Assembly (NCBI GenBank): GCA_903632075.3
Contig: CAHIKZ030005577.1
Span: forward strand, 1,346,001-1,410,000
Length of the DNA: 64,000 nt
DNA from: Acanthosepion pharaonis
Lineage: Eukaryota > Mollusca > Cephalopoda > Sepiida > Sepiidae
Direction: 5' to 3'
Position numbers and translations under genes: made by a program. Below the pieces are notes generated by a model. That model ran no database searches, was not told the origin of the DNA, and saw nothing but the letters and a program-made list of their open reading frames with translations. Positions 43,614 to 53,834 of the stretch are shown here, one piece after another. The number at the start of each line of letters is the position of its first letter. The first letter of the stretch is position 1.

Positions 43614-44851
43614 CAGTGGACTATGATAAGTTTTTAGCCACCCTTGATTATAACAATTTTGGCTTGTTTAATAATGTCTCTTCTTTTTCTTTTTTCAGAC
43701 AATACCATGTTAGTATCAAGCTACTCTCATCTATGAACAATAGTTGACTTATATCTTGCAATGAAAGTTCATGGAAGTAAGGAAATTATTGAATTTCAAC
43801 AATGGCAAATAAAAGGATGGGATTGTTGTGGAAAGTCAAATAGAGAAATTGCTAGGTTTTTCCAGGTTAATCATCAAACGGTTAATAATATTGTCAAGAA
43901 ATTTAATGAAGAAAGACATTGTCATATGGAACAACGTTCAAGAAGACCAAGCATCGTCTCTGAGTGGACGAAAAGGACACTGAAGATGGGAGTCATCAGA
44001 AACCATTGTCAGAGCATCAAAGATGTCGCCAACAACAGGGAAATGTCGCCATATGCTGTGAGAATGGCTCTGAAAGAGCTAGGCTATCAAAGAAGCATTT
44101 CAAGAAAGAAGCCCTTGATTTCAGAGGTTAACAGGAACAGGTGTATGGACTGGGCGAGAGAATTCGAGAGCAAAGGTTATGAATTTTGGCAGTCTGTAAT
44201 TTGGTCAGATGAAAGTAAATTCTGCAAATATTCAAATTCCAGATAGGTTTATGTTCGGAGAAATCAGAATGAGACTTGGAACACTGAATGTCTGCAGGTG
44301 ACCGTGAAACATGGAGGGATTGGAGTAATGGTGTGGGATGCTGTCTGGTTTGAAGGGAAATCTGAGTGGATTCCTGTTGATGAGCAGTTGAATGGTTCAA
44401 AATACTGTCAAATATTAGAATCCAATCAGATTGACAAGAATGTCTAGCTTTTTCAAGAAGATGGAGTGCCATGTCATACAAGCAAAGTAGCAAATTCCTG
44501 GAAGGAATTGCAAAGAATCAAGTCACTGCTATGGGTAGCCCAAAATCTTAACATGAATCCAATAGAGCACATTTGGGAGCACCTTGACTGAAGACTTTGA
44601 GAGCATGCTACCAAAATCATGTCTGGCAACCCTTAAAGAAACATTGCTAAAGGAGTGTCAAAATATGGCTCAGACGATTGTTGATAACTTGATTAAATCC
44701 ATGAAAAATCAAATACAAGCATTGAAACTAGCAAATGGAGGACTTTATACTAGTTCCAAATACTGTTTATGTTGAATAGGTATTATGTAATTAAATTTTG
44801 AAATTGGATGTAGTTTATTTCTCCTGGCTAAAAACTTTTCTTAGGCTACTG
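43614..44851 (+). mobile_element. Tc1-type transposon, 1.24 kb
   Basis: Bracketed by TA (43612-43613 and 44852-44853). The left end CAGTGGACTATGATAAG with TTTTTAGCCA and the reverse complement of the right end match at about 26 of 30 positions. Size, TA target and a DD34E-type transposase identify the Tc1 group. It is inserted within the intron region of zinc-finger locus 2. Confidence 0.88.
43761..44775 (+). pseudogene. Tc1-type transposase pseudogene
   Basis: Residues 1-161 are intact: an N-terminal paired-like helix-turn-helix (CCGKSNREIARFFQVNHQTV), a second DNA-binding segment (RSRRPSIVSEWTKRTLK) and the start of the catalytic domain with the first Asp in VIWSDESKF. A TAG stop at 44244 ends the first segment. 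The same frame continues with FQEDGVPCHTS (second Asp) after a TAG at 44445, and NPIEHIWEHLD (third acidic residue, Glu). Stops at 44589, 44598 and 44634 follow, and a one-base shift moves the last 60 residues to another frame. Several of the stops look like CpG decay. It cannot make active transposase. Confidence 0.85.
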
Positions 44852-44868
44852 TACCTAGGTATTTGTAG

Positions 44869-45240
44869 AAGGTTTCCAGAGAAAAGATTTTACATTTCTG
44901 AAATTGGTACAAATACCACAAATATTGTAAAAAAAAAAAAAAAATGAAAGAATCAACCAAGAGATTATTTGCTTGCTATTTGAAGAATTTCCCCCAGATA
45001 TAAACACTAACATCAGACATATGTACCCTAGAATATTTTTGACAAAGTACATATAGCCTGATACACAGAATTCACTGGTAGAGATAGAAGAATTTCTGTT
45101 ATTTTTAAAAAGTGCTTTCCAAAGAAAAGATTTTACATTTAAGAGTTTGGTATGAATGCACAAATATTGGAAAACGAAAAAGAAAGCTTTATCCTTCACC
45201 ATGCATAATAAATGGGGATTGCCTGTTAAATTATAAGAAC
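44869..45240. repeat. Diverged duplication flanking the Tc1 insertion
   Basis: CCAGAGAAAAGATTTTACATTT (44874) recurs at 45117, and AAAGAATCAACCAAGAGATT (44946) resembles 43533-43555 on the left of the transposon. An older tandem duplication was therefore later split by the Tc1 element. Confidence 0.5.
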
Positions 45241-45254
45241 CTTTAGTTTTCATT

Positions 45255-46013
45255 ATTTAAAATTTTTTTCACCATATTTCAGCAGTTACTCTCAGCCAGT
45301 CAGTGGTTTTCAGTCCCTGTTGCTGCCTGCTCACCACCATGTCCAACATACTGATCCTGCATTGTATATCTGCAGTAGGTGAGACACTAGCCAAAATATC
45401 AGGTGTGAGATTGCATGCTTCTGCACTTGGTGGCTAAAAGTAACCATAGATCAATCCCTGGACTTCATTTGACAGTCTGGTGTGAAATTTGAGTGCATTA
45501 TCTGTTATGGCATAATACCCCACATAGTTTTGAATTCACAGTACTTTGTGATAATTAGAACTCAGCTTGCTGATTTTGTTTTTTTGTTTCATGTCCCCTT
45601 TCAGCATCTTCACACCCATGTCCACTCATATCTGATTTAATAATAATAATCTGGTGGCAAATCTCCACTACTTTTAAATGCCAGCCTGAATAAAATTAAA
45701 TCCTATTTCTCATTTTACTTCTAGTTAATTTGCATCGTGCAGCTGTTTTCAGTCAAAATAAACTGTATAATGTGTCAGATTTAAATACTAATTTATGAGT
45801 TTTTCTAACTCCATTTCTTCATGTTGAAAAGTGTAGTTTATTCCAAATCTCTTTAACTTAACAAATTATATATTTTTGATTAACTTATAGTATAATGGTG
45901 AATTGTTGTAAGATATTGAGAGGTGCTTCAAAAAATACTTGAAAATTTTCATAATCTTACATAGTGTGTTTACTTCCAATATTGCTCACTTAATTTATTT
46001 TTTCTTTTTGCAG
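45255..46013 (+). other. Intron 3' part, shared with the second locus
   Basis: 45490-46013 resembles 61700-62499 (ATAATACCCCACATAGTTTTGAATTC, AGCTTGCTGATTTTG, GATTTAATAATAAT, TCAGATTTAAATACTAATTTAT). It ends in a strong polypyrimidine tract and acceptor TTTTTGCAG at 46013. Confidence 0.6.
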
Positions 46014-46324
46014 CTCACATCTTAGAGAATACCTGAAAACCATGATGAATATTTGTGAAACAAAGAAGCATTCTTACACTTTGAAATGCATGGATTAGCA
46101 GTTCAATCTGAGTCCACTCAGGAGAGACATATCAGAACACACATAGGGGACAAACCATTTTCTGCAAAATCTATGGTTATATTTTTCATGAATTCAAGAT
46201 ACACATTAAAATACATTGGATTGAAGTTCCTCCAAAATTCTGTTGAAACAACATATTAGAACATACTAGAGAGAAACTTTTCCACTGTGAAATTTGTGGA
46301 GTTGGGTTTTCCCAACATTCAAAT
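46014..46324 (+). pseudogene. Decayed N-terminal fingers of the zinc-finger exon
   Basis: The exon-like start (GAGAATACCTGAAAACCATG) contains MMNICETKKHSYTLK ending at a stop, then finger remains ('ERHIRTHIGDKPF') in another frame, with Cys losses and frameshifts. A TGA at 46244 blocks the frame of the downstream array; from 46247 the frame is open and includes an almost complete finger whose last His is Gln. The same decay pattern is found at 62500-62749. Confidence 0.6.
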
Positions 46325-47200
46325 ATGAAACGTCACATGTCAACACAGACTGTTGAGAAATCTTTCCACTGTGAAATCTGTGGAGTTGGGTTTTCCCAAA
46401 ATTCAAATGTCAAACAACATATGTTAGCACACACCGGTGAGAAACCATTCCACTGTGAAATTTGTGGAGTAAGGTTTTCTGCTAAATCATCGCTCAAAGC
46501 ACACGTATTTACACACACTGGAGAGAAACCAGAACATTGTGAAATCTGTGGAGTTAGGTTTTCCTTTAAATCCTCACTCAAAGCACACATGTTAACACAC
46601 ACTGGAGAGAAACGGTTCCACTGTGAAATATGTGGATTTAAGTTTTTCCAAAATTCACATCTCAAACAACACATGTTAACACACACTGGAGAAAAACCTT
46701 TCTTCTGTAAAATCTGTGAAGTTAGCTTTTCTCGAAATGCACAATTAAAACAGCATATGTTTATACACACTGAAGAGAAACGTTTCCACTGTGAAATCTG
46801 TGGAGTTAGGTTTTCCCAAAATTCAAATCTCAAACAACACATGCTAACACACACTGGGGAGAAGCCATTCCACTGTGAAATATGTGATGTTAGTTTTTCC
46901 AAAAATTCATCTCTCAAAAGACATATGATAAAACACACTGGAGATAAACCTATCCACTGTGAAATTTGTGGAGATGGTTTTTCCCAAAATTCAAATCTTA
47001 AACGACATATGGTAACACACACTGGTGAGAAGCCATTTCACTGTGAAATCTGTGGAGTTAGGTTTTGCAAAAAATCATCTCTCAAAAGACACATGATAAC
47101 ACACACTGGAGAGAAACCATTCCACTGTGAAATATGTGGAGTTAGGTTTTCCGATAATTCATCTCTCAAAAGACACATGTTAACACACACTGGCAAGTAA
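46325..47200 (+). CDS. C2H2 zinc-finger protein, 10 fingers
   Basis: 291 residues, probable nuclear DNA-binding factor. Ten tandem 28-residue fingers of consensus FHCEICGVRFSxxSSLKxHMLTH with TGEKP linkers run from about residue 14 to 288; every finger keeps both Cys and both His. Finger 5 has CEVSFSRNAQLKQH and is followed by a TEEKR linker. The start ATG at 46325 is the first in frame after the TGA at 46244, but lies inside a finger that has lost its last His, so the true start is uncertain and the locus may be a pseudogene. The stop TAA at 47198 stands where the next linker Lys codon should be, and an eleventh finger (FICEICGLKFSK) follows in frame. Very similar to 62750-63640. Confidence 0.7.
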   Translation: MKRHMSTQTVEKSFHCEICGVGFSQNSNVKQHMLAHTGEKPFHCEICGVRFSAKSSLKAHVFTHTGEKPEHCEICGVRFSFKSSLKAHMLTHTGEKRFHCEICGFKFFQNSHLKQHMLTHTGEKPFFCKICEVSFSRNAQLKQHMFIHTEEKRFHCEICGVRFSQNSNLKQHMLTHTGEKPFHCEICDVSFSKNSSLKRHMIKHTGDKPIHCEICGDGFSQNSNLKRHMVTHTGEKPFHCEICGVRFCKKSSLKRHMITHTGEKPFHCEICGVRFSDNSSLKRHMLTHTGK

Positions 47201-47460
47201 CCTTTCATCTGTGAAATCTGTGGATTGAAGTTTTCCAAATATTAAAATCTCAAGCAACATGTTAACACACTGTTGAGAAACCTTTCTGCTGTGAAATCTG
47301 TGTTAGCTCTTCTGCTAATGCAGATCTGAAATGATATGTCTGTTCACACTGGCAGGAAGACCTTTCATATGGGAAATTTGCAGTTACCTCTTCATGAATT
47401 CACTAAAATATCACATGTTAGCACAAGCATGATAAGAAATCCTTTCATTTTGAGCTTTAA
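47201..47460 (+). pseudogene. Decayed C-terminal fingers
   Basis: In frame after the stop: PFICEICGLKFSKY, then a stop; finger-like pieces continue in shifting frames to about 47440 (FHMGNLQLPLHEFTK-type). These are relics of a formerly longer array. Confidence 0.6.
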
Positions 47461-48104
47461 AGCAGAATATTTGCCAGCAGTATGAATTTATAACAACCTT
47501 TCTGCTGCAAATTCCTTGGAAGTGCATTTTCCAAACATTTATCACACAAAAACAAAACCATTTACTTCCACTTCATGAAGTTTTCTATTGTCAGATTTCT
47601 GGTGTTATATTTGGTTGGAATTCTGCACAGAATAACATACGCATATGTGAATGTAGTCACTTGTCATGTGTTTTGTGTCATTGTTTTTCTTTATATATAA
47701 ATCTGAACTAGCAAAGGCAGTCCCTGCTGCAAAACCTGTGGGGTTAGATTTTCTCAGCATTCATAAATCGCATGTACTTGAAAATAATCTCCCTACTTTT
47801 TCGTTTTAAAAAAAATTCATGTCCTTTTCAATCTCTTTGTCAGTCTCGTGAAGAGAGAAAAGACAAAGGGTAAAGGTATCTGGCAAACTGACAAAACAAA
47901 AAGTGAAATAGTTTTCTGGTTTTCCGAACGACATTAGTATGAAGTAAATACAGCCTCCACTGCAATTTAGACTCTGTTCTTTGAAGGTCATGCCATGACA
48001 CCTCTCCGTAGTCAGGACACAAAGACAGAGGATATTTTAATGGAACTAATAATTTCTATTTTTGCTACTAATTTAGCTGAATATAATAAATACTTAGGGT
48101 CTGT
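47461..48104. other. Non-coding DNA
   Basis: Scattered finger-like crumbs near 47510 and 47725 (AAACCTGTGGGGTTAGATTTT), otherwise unassigned. A minus-strand 61-codon frame at 47806-47991 has no recognised domain. Confidence 0.4.
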
Positions 48105-48470
48105 TATGTATAAAGATATTATAGCATTAAAACCAAATATAATAAAAATGCCTATATTAATATATAATATATAAGGATATTATAGCTTAAAACTGGATAT
48201 ATGAAAAATGTCTATATTAATATATAATATATAAGGATATTATAGCTTAAAACTGGATATATGAAAATGTCTATATTAATATATAATATATAAGGATATT
48301 ATAGCTTAAAACTGGATATATTAAAATGTCTATATTAATATATAATATATAAGGATATTATAGCTTAAAACTGGATATATTAAAAATGTCTATATTAATA
48401 TATAATATATAAGGATATTATAGCTTAAAACTGGATATATTAAAAATGTCTATATTAATATATAATGCAA
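48105..48470. repeat. ~59-bp AT-rich tandem repeat
   Basis: Six units with TATAAGGATATTATAGCTTA and AAACTGGATATAT, periods 58-60 bp. The leading flank (AAATACTTAGGGTCTGTTAT, 48088) is homologous to the 128-bp repeat at 49363-49615. Confidence 0.95.
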
Positions 48471-48479
48471 ATATATACA

Positions 48480-48977
48480 TACAGGTGCAAAACAAGCAAG
48501 GAAATGTTAGCAGTGATGGAATTGCCGAGGTGGATATAAATAGCAGTTGAGGATTAACTTCTATTTAAAGTATTAATTTTTGAATTTCTGACTAGTCAGA
48601 GTACATCCTGCTTCATGACTAACAATTTAGAATTTTGAATAGTCATTGATTTTAATTTTGTGCGAAGATCTTTTTTAAATGATGAGACAAAAGATCTCTC
48701 TCAAGTGTATAATTAATCCATTTTAATCATGGAATTGGCTACCAAAAAATCTGCAAAAAGCTCAAGGTCCCCGTTCAGTTTGATCAGAGCCAACATCTAA
48801 AAATGGAACAGGCTAAATGTGAGTACCAATGTGCCTTCAAAAATGTTCCTGTAAAGGAAGTGAATGTCTGGAAATTTTCATGTCCTTGTCGCTATAATTT
48901 TGTGGAAGCCCCAATAAACTCTCTCGTCATGGAGATTCTAAAGTCACTAAAGGATGTAACTTCCATTTAATTATATA
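48480..48977. other. Non-coding DNA
   Basis: No recognised gene or repeat. Confidence 0.45.
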
Positions 48978-49164
48978 CAGGCATCCCTCAGTTAATGCAA
49001 ATTCAATTAATACACTAAAATTTTCATAAACCAAGTTTCCATTAGTGCATACACAATACTCGATTAGTGCAGTAAAACATTCTTTTGTTTAACCATAGTA
49101 ATTGAAAATTGATTTTTTATAGTTACTGATGTACAAATTAGCCGCACTAATCTAGGGATTCCTA
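48978..49164. mobile_element. MITE with Tigger/pogo-like ends
   Basis: 187 bp flanked by TA. Left CAGGCATCCCTCAGTTAATGC and right reverse complement TAGGAATCCCTAGATTAGTGC are alike, and the interior repeats CATTAGTGCA/GATTAGTGCA motifs. CAGGCATCCCTC-type ends and TA duplications are typical of pogo/Tigger derivatives. Confidence 0.65.
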
Positions 49165-49362
49165 TATATTTTTTTAATTTATGGTTGATCCTAACACCTC
49201 CAATTTTTATTTGTGTGCTGATATGATTTTTATCACAGGTTCACTTGTAGACAGTCGGCTGCCACATAAGAACATACGAATGCCACATAAGAACATACTC
49301 TCTAGTGCTCATTCCTTGAGCAGTTGGTTCATTGTTCTGTGTAGCTTGTCAATTTTGTTGCG

Positions 49363-49615
49363 TCAAATACTTAGGATCTGCTATGTATAAAATTGTAGTT
49401 TTCAAAATATATAATATATACAAATATATTTAATAGAAGGTTAGGACAAGCAGAGAGAAAATATTTATCATAAAATAGTTTTTTGTTGAGTCAAATACTT
49501 AGGATCTGCTATGTATAAAATTGTAGTTTTCAAAATATATAATATATACAAATATATTTAATAGAAGGTTAGGACAAGCAGAGAGAAAATATTTATCATA
49601 AAATAGTAATTCAAA
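49363..49615. repeat. 128-bp tandem duplication
   Basis: Two nearly identical units starting TCAAATACTTAGGATCTGCT (49363 and 49491). The unit start is related to the flank of the 59-bp array at 48105. Confidence 0.95.
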
Positions 49616-50658
49616 AAATTATAAAAAAAAGGTTAATTATTCTTCACTTTTCAGAACTCAGTCAAGGACAGAAACATTTATTAATCTGTGCACAATAACT
49701 GAAACATAATCAGGAAAAAATACCAGAGGCAATCAGCAATACATGTCACAAACAGATAATATAAAGTCCTAACACCTACTCTTTCTGTTTACTGTCTGAA
49801 GGTTGCTACTAATATATATGGTCACAAGTATTTTCAAATGAGTCAGATTGTACTTGGACAATAACTGATATAACAGGGCATTGACTATGTTTAATTGCAT
49901 GAAATTGCCAGATAGTGATTTGAAGGGGCTATTAATTAGATAATAATTATAGAAATTCACAAGAAAGTAGGTTGAATGGTTGAAAAAAATGAAAAAAGAA
50001 ACAGCTTAAAACAATAAGAACCATTCCAAGGAGAGTTGAACTTAGAATTAACCAGCCAAGATTCAGTGAAGTTGAACAAAACCATGGTTCTCCAACCATC
50101 CACTTCTCATTGATAAGTAAAAGACATGATTAATGTGTTGTCTGAATTTTGGGGTTTTGAAAAATTCAGGGGGTTGTTTACATTACACTATCCAAAATGT
50201 GTATATTCTTACAGAAAAGACTGACTCAAATTCTTCTAGACAAAGAAGATATCTGGATTTTGTTAAATTCCCATTCTTGAGATTTGTTTGTGTTTATGAT
50301 GTCTACCCAAAAATCTTTACAGAAAAAATGAACAGAAGATTCTGAACAAAAAGACTGCCATGTGGTTATTAACAAGATCTAATATTAAGGTCGTTGGGTT
50401 AGAAAAATTAGATGTATCAATGTCAAATGTTAATGGGAAATCATCTATATGAACAAAAGCCCACTAGATCTGACATAGAAAGAAGGGAGAGATGGGCCTA
50501 GTTAGAGAGCTGCTGCTAAGGACCATGTCTACAATTCCTGGAGATGGAGAATCAGGTGCAACAAGGAGTCGTCAGAGCTTAATCCTTCAGTAAATAAGTG
50601 ATATTTTATTCAACAGTTTTCCTTTATATTCAATAAACCTATTATAAGAATTATCAAT
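49616..50658. other. Non-coding DNA
   Basis: Short open frames on both strands have no recognised domains. No repeat recognised. Confidence 0.45.
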
Positions 50659-50927
50659 TGGCGTATCAAATGTAAACAAATGACGTCATATATTAAGTAT
50701 TTAAGTAAATGCTCTGTTTATAATAAATAGTATTAAATAACATTTACCGGCCTGAATGTCCGAGAAATTAAACATTAAATTATAATTAAATTATAAACAG
50801 AGCATTTACTTAAATACTTGTATCTATAAAAAAGAACGTTAAACATAAAAATGTCTTTAATAAATAAATTGTCGGACTTTGTCCATTTCTTAATATATGA
50901 CGTCATTTGTTTACATTTGATACGCCA
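50659..50927. repeat. 66-bp perfect inverted repeat with split right arm
   Basis: Left arm 50659-50724 is continuous. Its reverse complement is present as 50890-50927 (38 bp, exact) and 50790-50817 (28 bp, exact), separated by 72 bp. The outer part contains the palindrome TGACGTCA, a CRE-type site, once in each arm. Likely a MITE-like element whose right arm took an insertion; no target duplication seen. Confidence 0.9.
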
Positions 50928-51239
50928 GAGCAGTTATGAATGTACGAGATTCATGGAAGATTGAAGTTTATAAGCAGTAAATTCAACAAAGAATATGAAG
51001 GTAGTGACTTAGGAAGAAGAGAGTGTAAATTGGATGTAACACTGTGAAAAAATATCAATTCCAATTACAATTTGGAGTTGTTCTGCCATCACAGACCCAG
51101 ATGTATGGGCAGAAATAAATATCTGCTTACATATAAATTTATTGACTAAAAGAACAAAACATGCAGAATTTTTGGATGCATTACAAAAATATCACTGAAG
51201 CAGGATAAAAATTCCCATGATGGAATCAACAGCAACTTG
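50928..51239. other. Non-coding DNA
   Basis: No recognised feature before the 83-bp array. Confidence 0.45.
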
Positions 51240-52975
51240 TCGATTAAGATAAACTTCAGGTTGGAAACATATGCTGTGTTTTGACCTGAAAAGAGATAAG
51301 GTCTGCCATGTCTACTTGCTCACAATTAAGGAAAACCTTCACCTTGGAGACATTGGCTGTGTTTTGACCTGAATAGTGATAAGCTCTGCCATGTCTAATT
51401 GCTTATGATTAAGGCAAACCTTCAAACTGGAAATATCAGTCGTGTTTTGAACTGAATAGGGATAAGTTCTGCCATGTATACTTTCACATGATTAAGGCAA
51501 ACCTTCATTTTGGAGACATTGGCATTATTTTGAACTAAAAAGGATAAATTCTGCCATGTCTGCTTGTCCATAATTAAGGCTTGCCTTCTGGTTGGAGACA
51601 TCAACAAGGTTTTGTTATAAAATAAAATAAGACACATCTCGGCTGATTTATAGGCAAATAAACTAACATACTCAAGAGCGAGAGCCGGATGTGAACGGGA
51701 CAAAGCCCCGTCACAAAATGACCATTATCTTCGTTTACAAATTTTCCCGACGCACGAGTTCCGGTCGAAAAATAAAATAATATTTAAAGTATTCTATTTT
51801 TCGTCCAATAAAAATGCTTCCCTCCTAATTATACTCGCTTCGTTTTTCGAGCCTGTTAAGCCATAAAAAACGCCATAAAAGGGGTTACAGGGAAGTACAA
51901 CAGGCAGTCAACAGGTGGCCAGGGAAGAGACCTGTCATGGTCAGACCGAGCGGTCAGCAGCTGTCAGCAGGGGAGTGCCAGCGTCAACATGTGAGAACTA
52001 CTATGAGAGATCAACCCAGATATGGAGCCGGCTTATGACCTATACCACAGGGTTGCTGTTCCAAACCCACACGTTCCTGTTGAAATAAATCACGTAAATC
52101 TATTTCTGCTGTTGTCGTATTTCTTTCTTGCAACCATACGCTTTTCTATAACAGTTTGGACATAAATAGGTAAAAGTTCTGCTATGTCTACTTGGTTGTA
52201 GACATCAACTTTGTTTTCACCTGAATAGGTTTAATCTCTGCCATGTTTACTTGCCCGTGATTAATGCAAATCTTCAGGTTGGAGATATTGTCAGTGTTTT
52301 AACCTGAGTAGAAATAACTTCTGCCAAATCTACTTGCCCATGATTAAGGCAAATATTCAGGTTGGAGACATTGGTTGCATTTGACCTGAATAGGGATAAG
52401 TTCTGCAATATATACTTATCCATCATTAAGGAAGTCTTTCAGTTTGGGGACATCAACTGTCTTTTGAACTGAGAAACAACAATGGTTATGATTGATGCAA
52501 CCATTCAGGTTGGTGATATTGGCAGGGTTTTGAACCTAAGTAGGGATAGATTCAGCCATGTATACTTGCCCATGATTGAGGCAAAATTTCATAATGGAGA
52601 CATCAGCTGTGTTTCAACCTGTATAAGGATAAGTTCTGCCATGTCTACTTGTCCATGATTAAAGCAAACTTTCAGGTTGAAGACATCGGCTGGGTTTAGA
52701 CATAAATAGGTAAAAGTTTTGCCATGTCTAATTCCCCATGAATAAGGCAAACCTTCATATTGAAGACATCGGCTGTGTCTTGACCTGAATACATATAAAT
52801 TCTGCCATGTATACTTTCACATGATTAAGGCCAACCTTTATGTTGGACACATTGGCATTATTCTGAACTGAATAGGAATAAATTCTTCCATGTCTGCATG
52901 CTCAAGATTAAGGCAAATCTTCAGGCTGGAGACATTGGCTGTGTTTTAACTTGAATAGGGATAAGTTCTGCCATG
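51240..52975. repeat. 82-84-bp tandem array, ~14 units
   Basis: Units contain TCTGCCATGTCTACTTGCCC, ATGATTAAGGCAAACCTTCA and GGTTGGAGACAT; measured spacings of TCTGCCATG are 83, 83 and 82 bp in the first four units. A solo LTR splits the array at 51613-52153. The minus strand in one frame repeats SNLKVCLNH..(D/V)MAELIPYS with a 28-residue period, reminiscent of a decayed C2H2 finger array. Confidence 0.9.
51613..52153 (+). mobile_element. Solo LTR, 541 bp
   Basis: Starts TGTTATA and ends TATAACA, with GTTT directly repeated on both sides (51609-51612 and 52154-52157). Joining the flanks restores the array unit as seen at 52690. An AATAAA at about 52085 lies ~70 bp before the end, as expected for R/U5 of a plus-strand LTR. 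No internal retrotransposon sequence remains. Confidence 0.8.
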
Positions 52976-53009
52976 TAAACTTACATACACTGAATCCATC
53001 ATGAAAATT

Positions 53010-53530
53010 AAGGCTGTAGATTTAGTTAATACTAAACACTTCAAATATCTCAGTATATGGATCCTTTATAATCTTAGTAAAGAAGATTAAAAAAATAGAA
53101 TATGGAATAGGTGATTTTAGATGTAGTTTAGATCTACACTGCCAACTGCTACAAAATCGAAACATTAACCTAAAAACTCAAGTTATGGACTTAAATTACC
53201 ATGTGAGATCAAGACTGTCATATGGATGTCAGGTGTGGCATCAGGCCTGTTCAGAAATATCTAAACTGTCTGCTGTATACAACTGCTTTCAAAGATCAAT
53301 GGCTTTGAGAGCGTGAAGATCACACTTCTTCAAACCTTGTGGACTGACGCTACAGGATCACAAAGAACTATACCATATAAAAAGAAACCGCATCACTTAA
53401 AGACTTCCAACAGCAGCAACATCCAAACTGGATAGCACATGTAACTTGAAGAGAAAATAATGATATAATGAAGATACTGACATTTCATACCACTTCAAAT
53501 AAATGTTTAGCAAGGGAAGCCCTCCTCAAT
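53010..53530 (+). pseudogene. LINE reverse-transcriptase C-terminal fragment
   Basis: Plus-strand readings contain VMDLNYHVRSRLSYGCQVW, FQRSMALRA, LQDHKELYHIKRNRITLKD and QHPNWIAHVT in shifting frames. This is the 'VRSRL.YGCQ.W .. RRM .. W..H..R' pattern downstream of the RT domain in many LINEs. 5' truncated and broken by stops and indels. Confidence 0.6.
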
Positions 53531-53834
53531 GCTGGAAATGTGATGATGTTGACTTGAGAAAACCATTTTCATGAAAAATGATTTTATGAGAAAGATTTTA
53601 TGAATTTCCTCCCACAGTCGTACAAGCTTCATGGTCAATGAATGTTTCCTTGTAAGAAAACCGTTAATGTTAACATTTCAATTACCATATTGTTATGATG
53701 ATGAAACTTAGTAGCCAGAGATATTCTATGTACACTGACTCAAAGTTGCCCATGAGCTTTAGTTATAGCTCTCTTTATGCTAATTAACTATTAGCTGAAC
53801 TAATCCCATTACATCTCTCTGAATCTTTTGGGTT
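53531..53834. other. Non-coding DNA
   Basis: No recognised feature between the LINE fragment and the retrotransposon relic. Confidence 0.4.

Noticed and set aside
46333..47238. Minus-strand frames of 229 and 66 codons opposite a zinc-finger array
   Set aside because: Antisense shadows of the finger repeats, as are 62686-62931 and 63121-63621 minus, and 24468-25658 plus.
51240..52975. Possible CRISPR array
   Set aside because: Adjacent degenerate units without unique spacers, in eukaryotic DNA. The other tandem arrays fail for the same reason.
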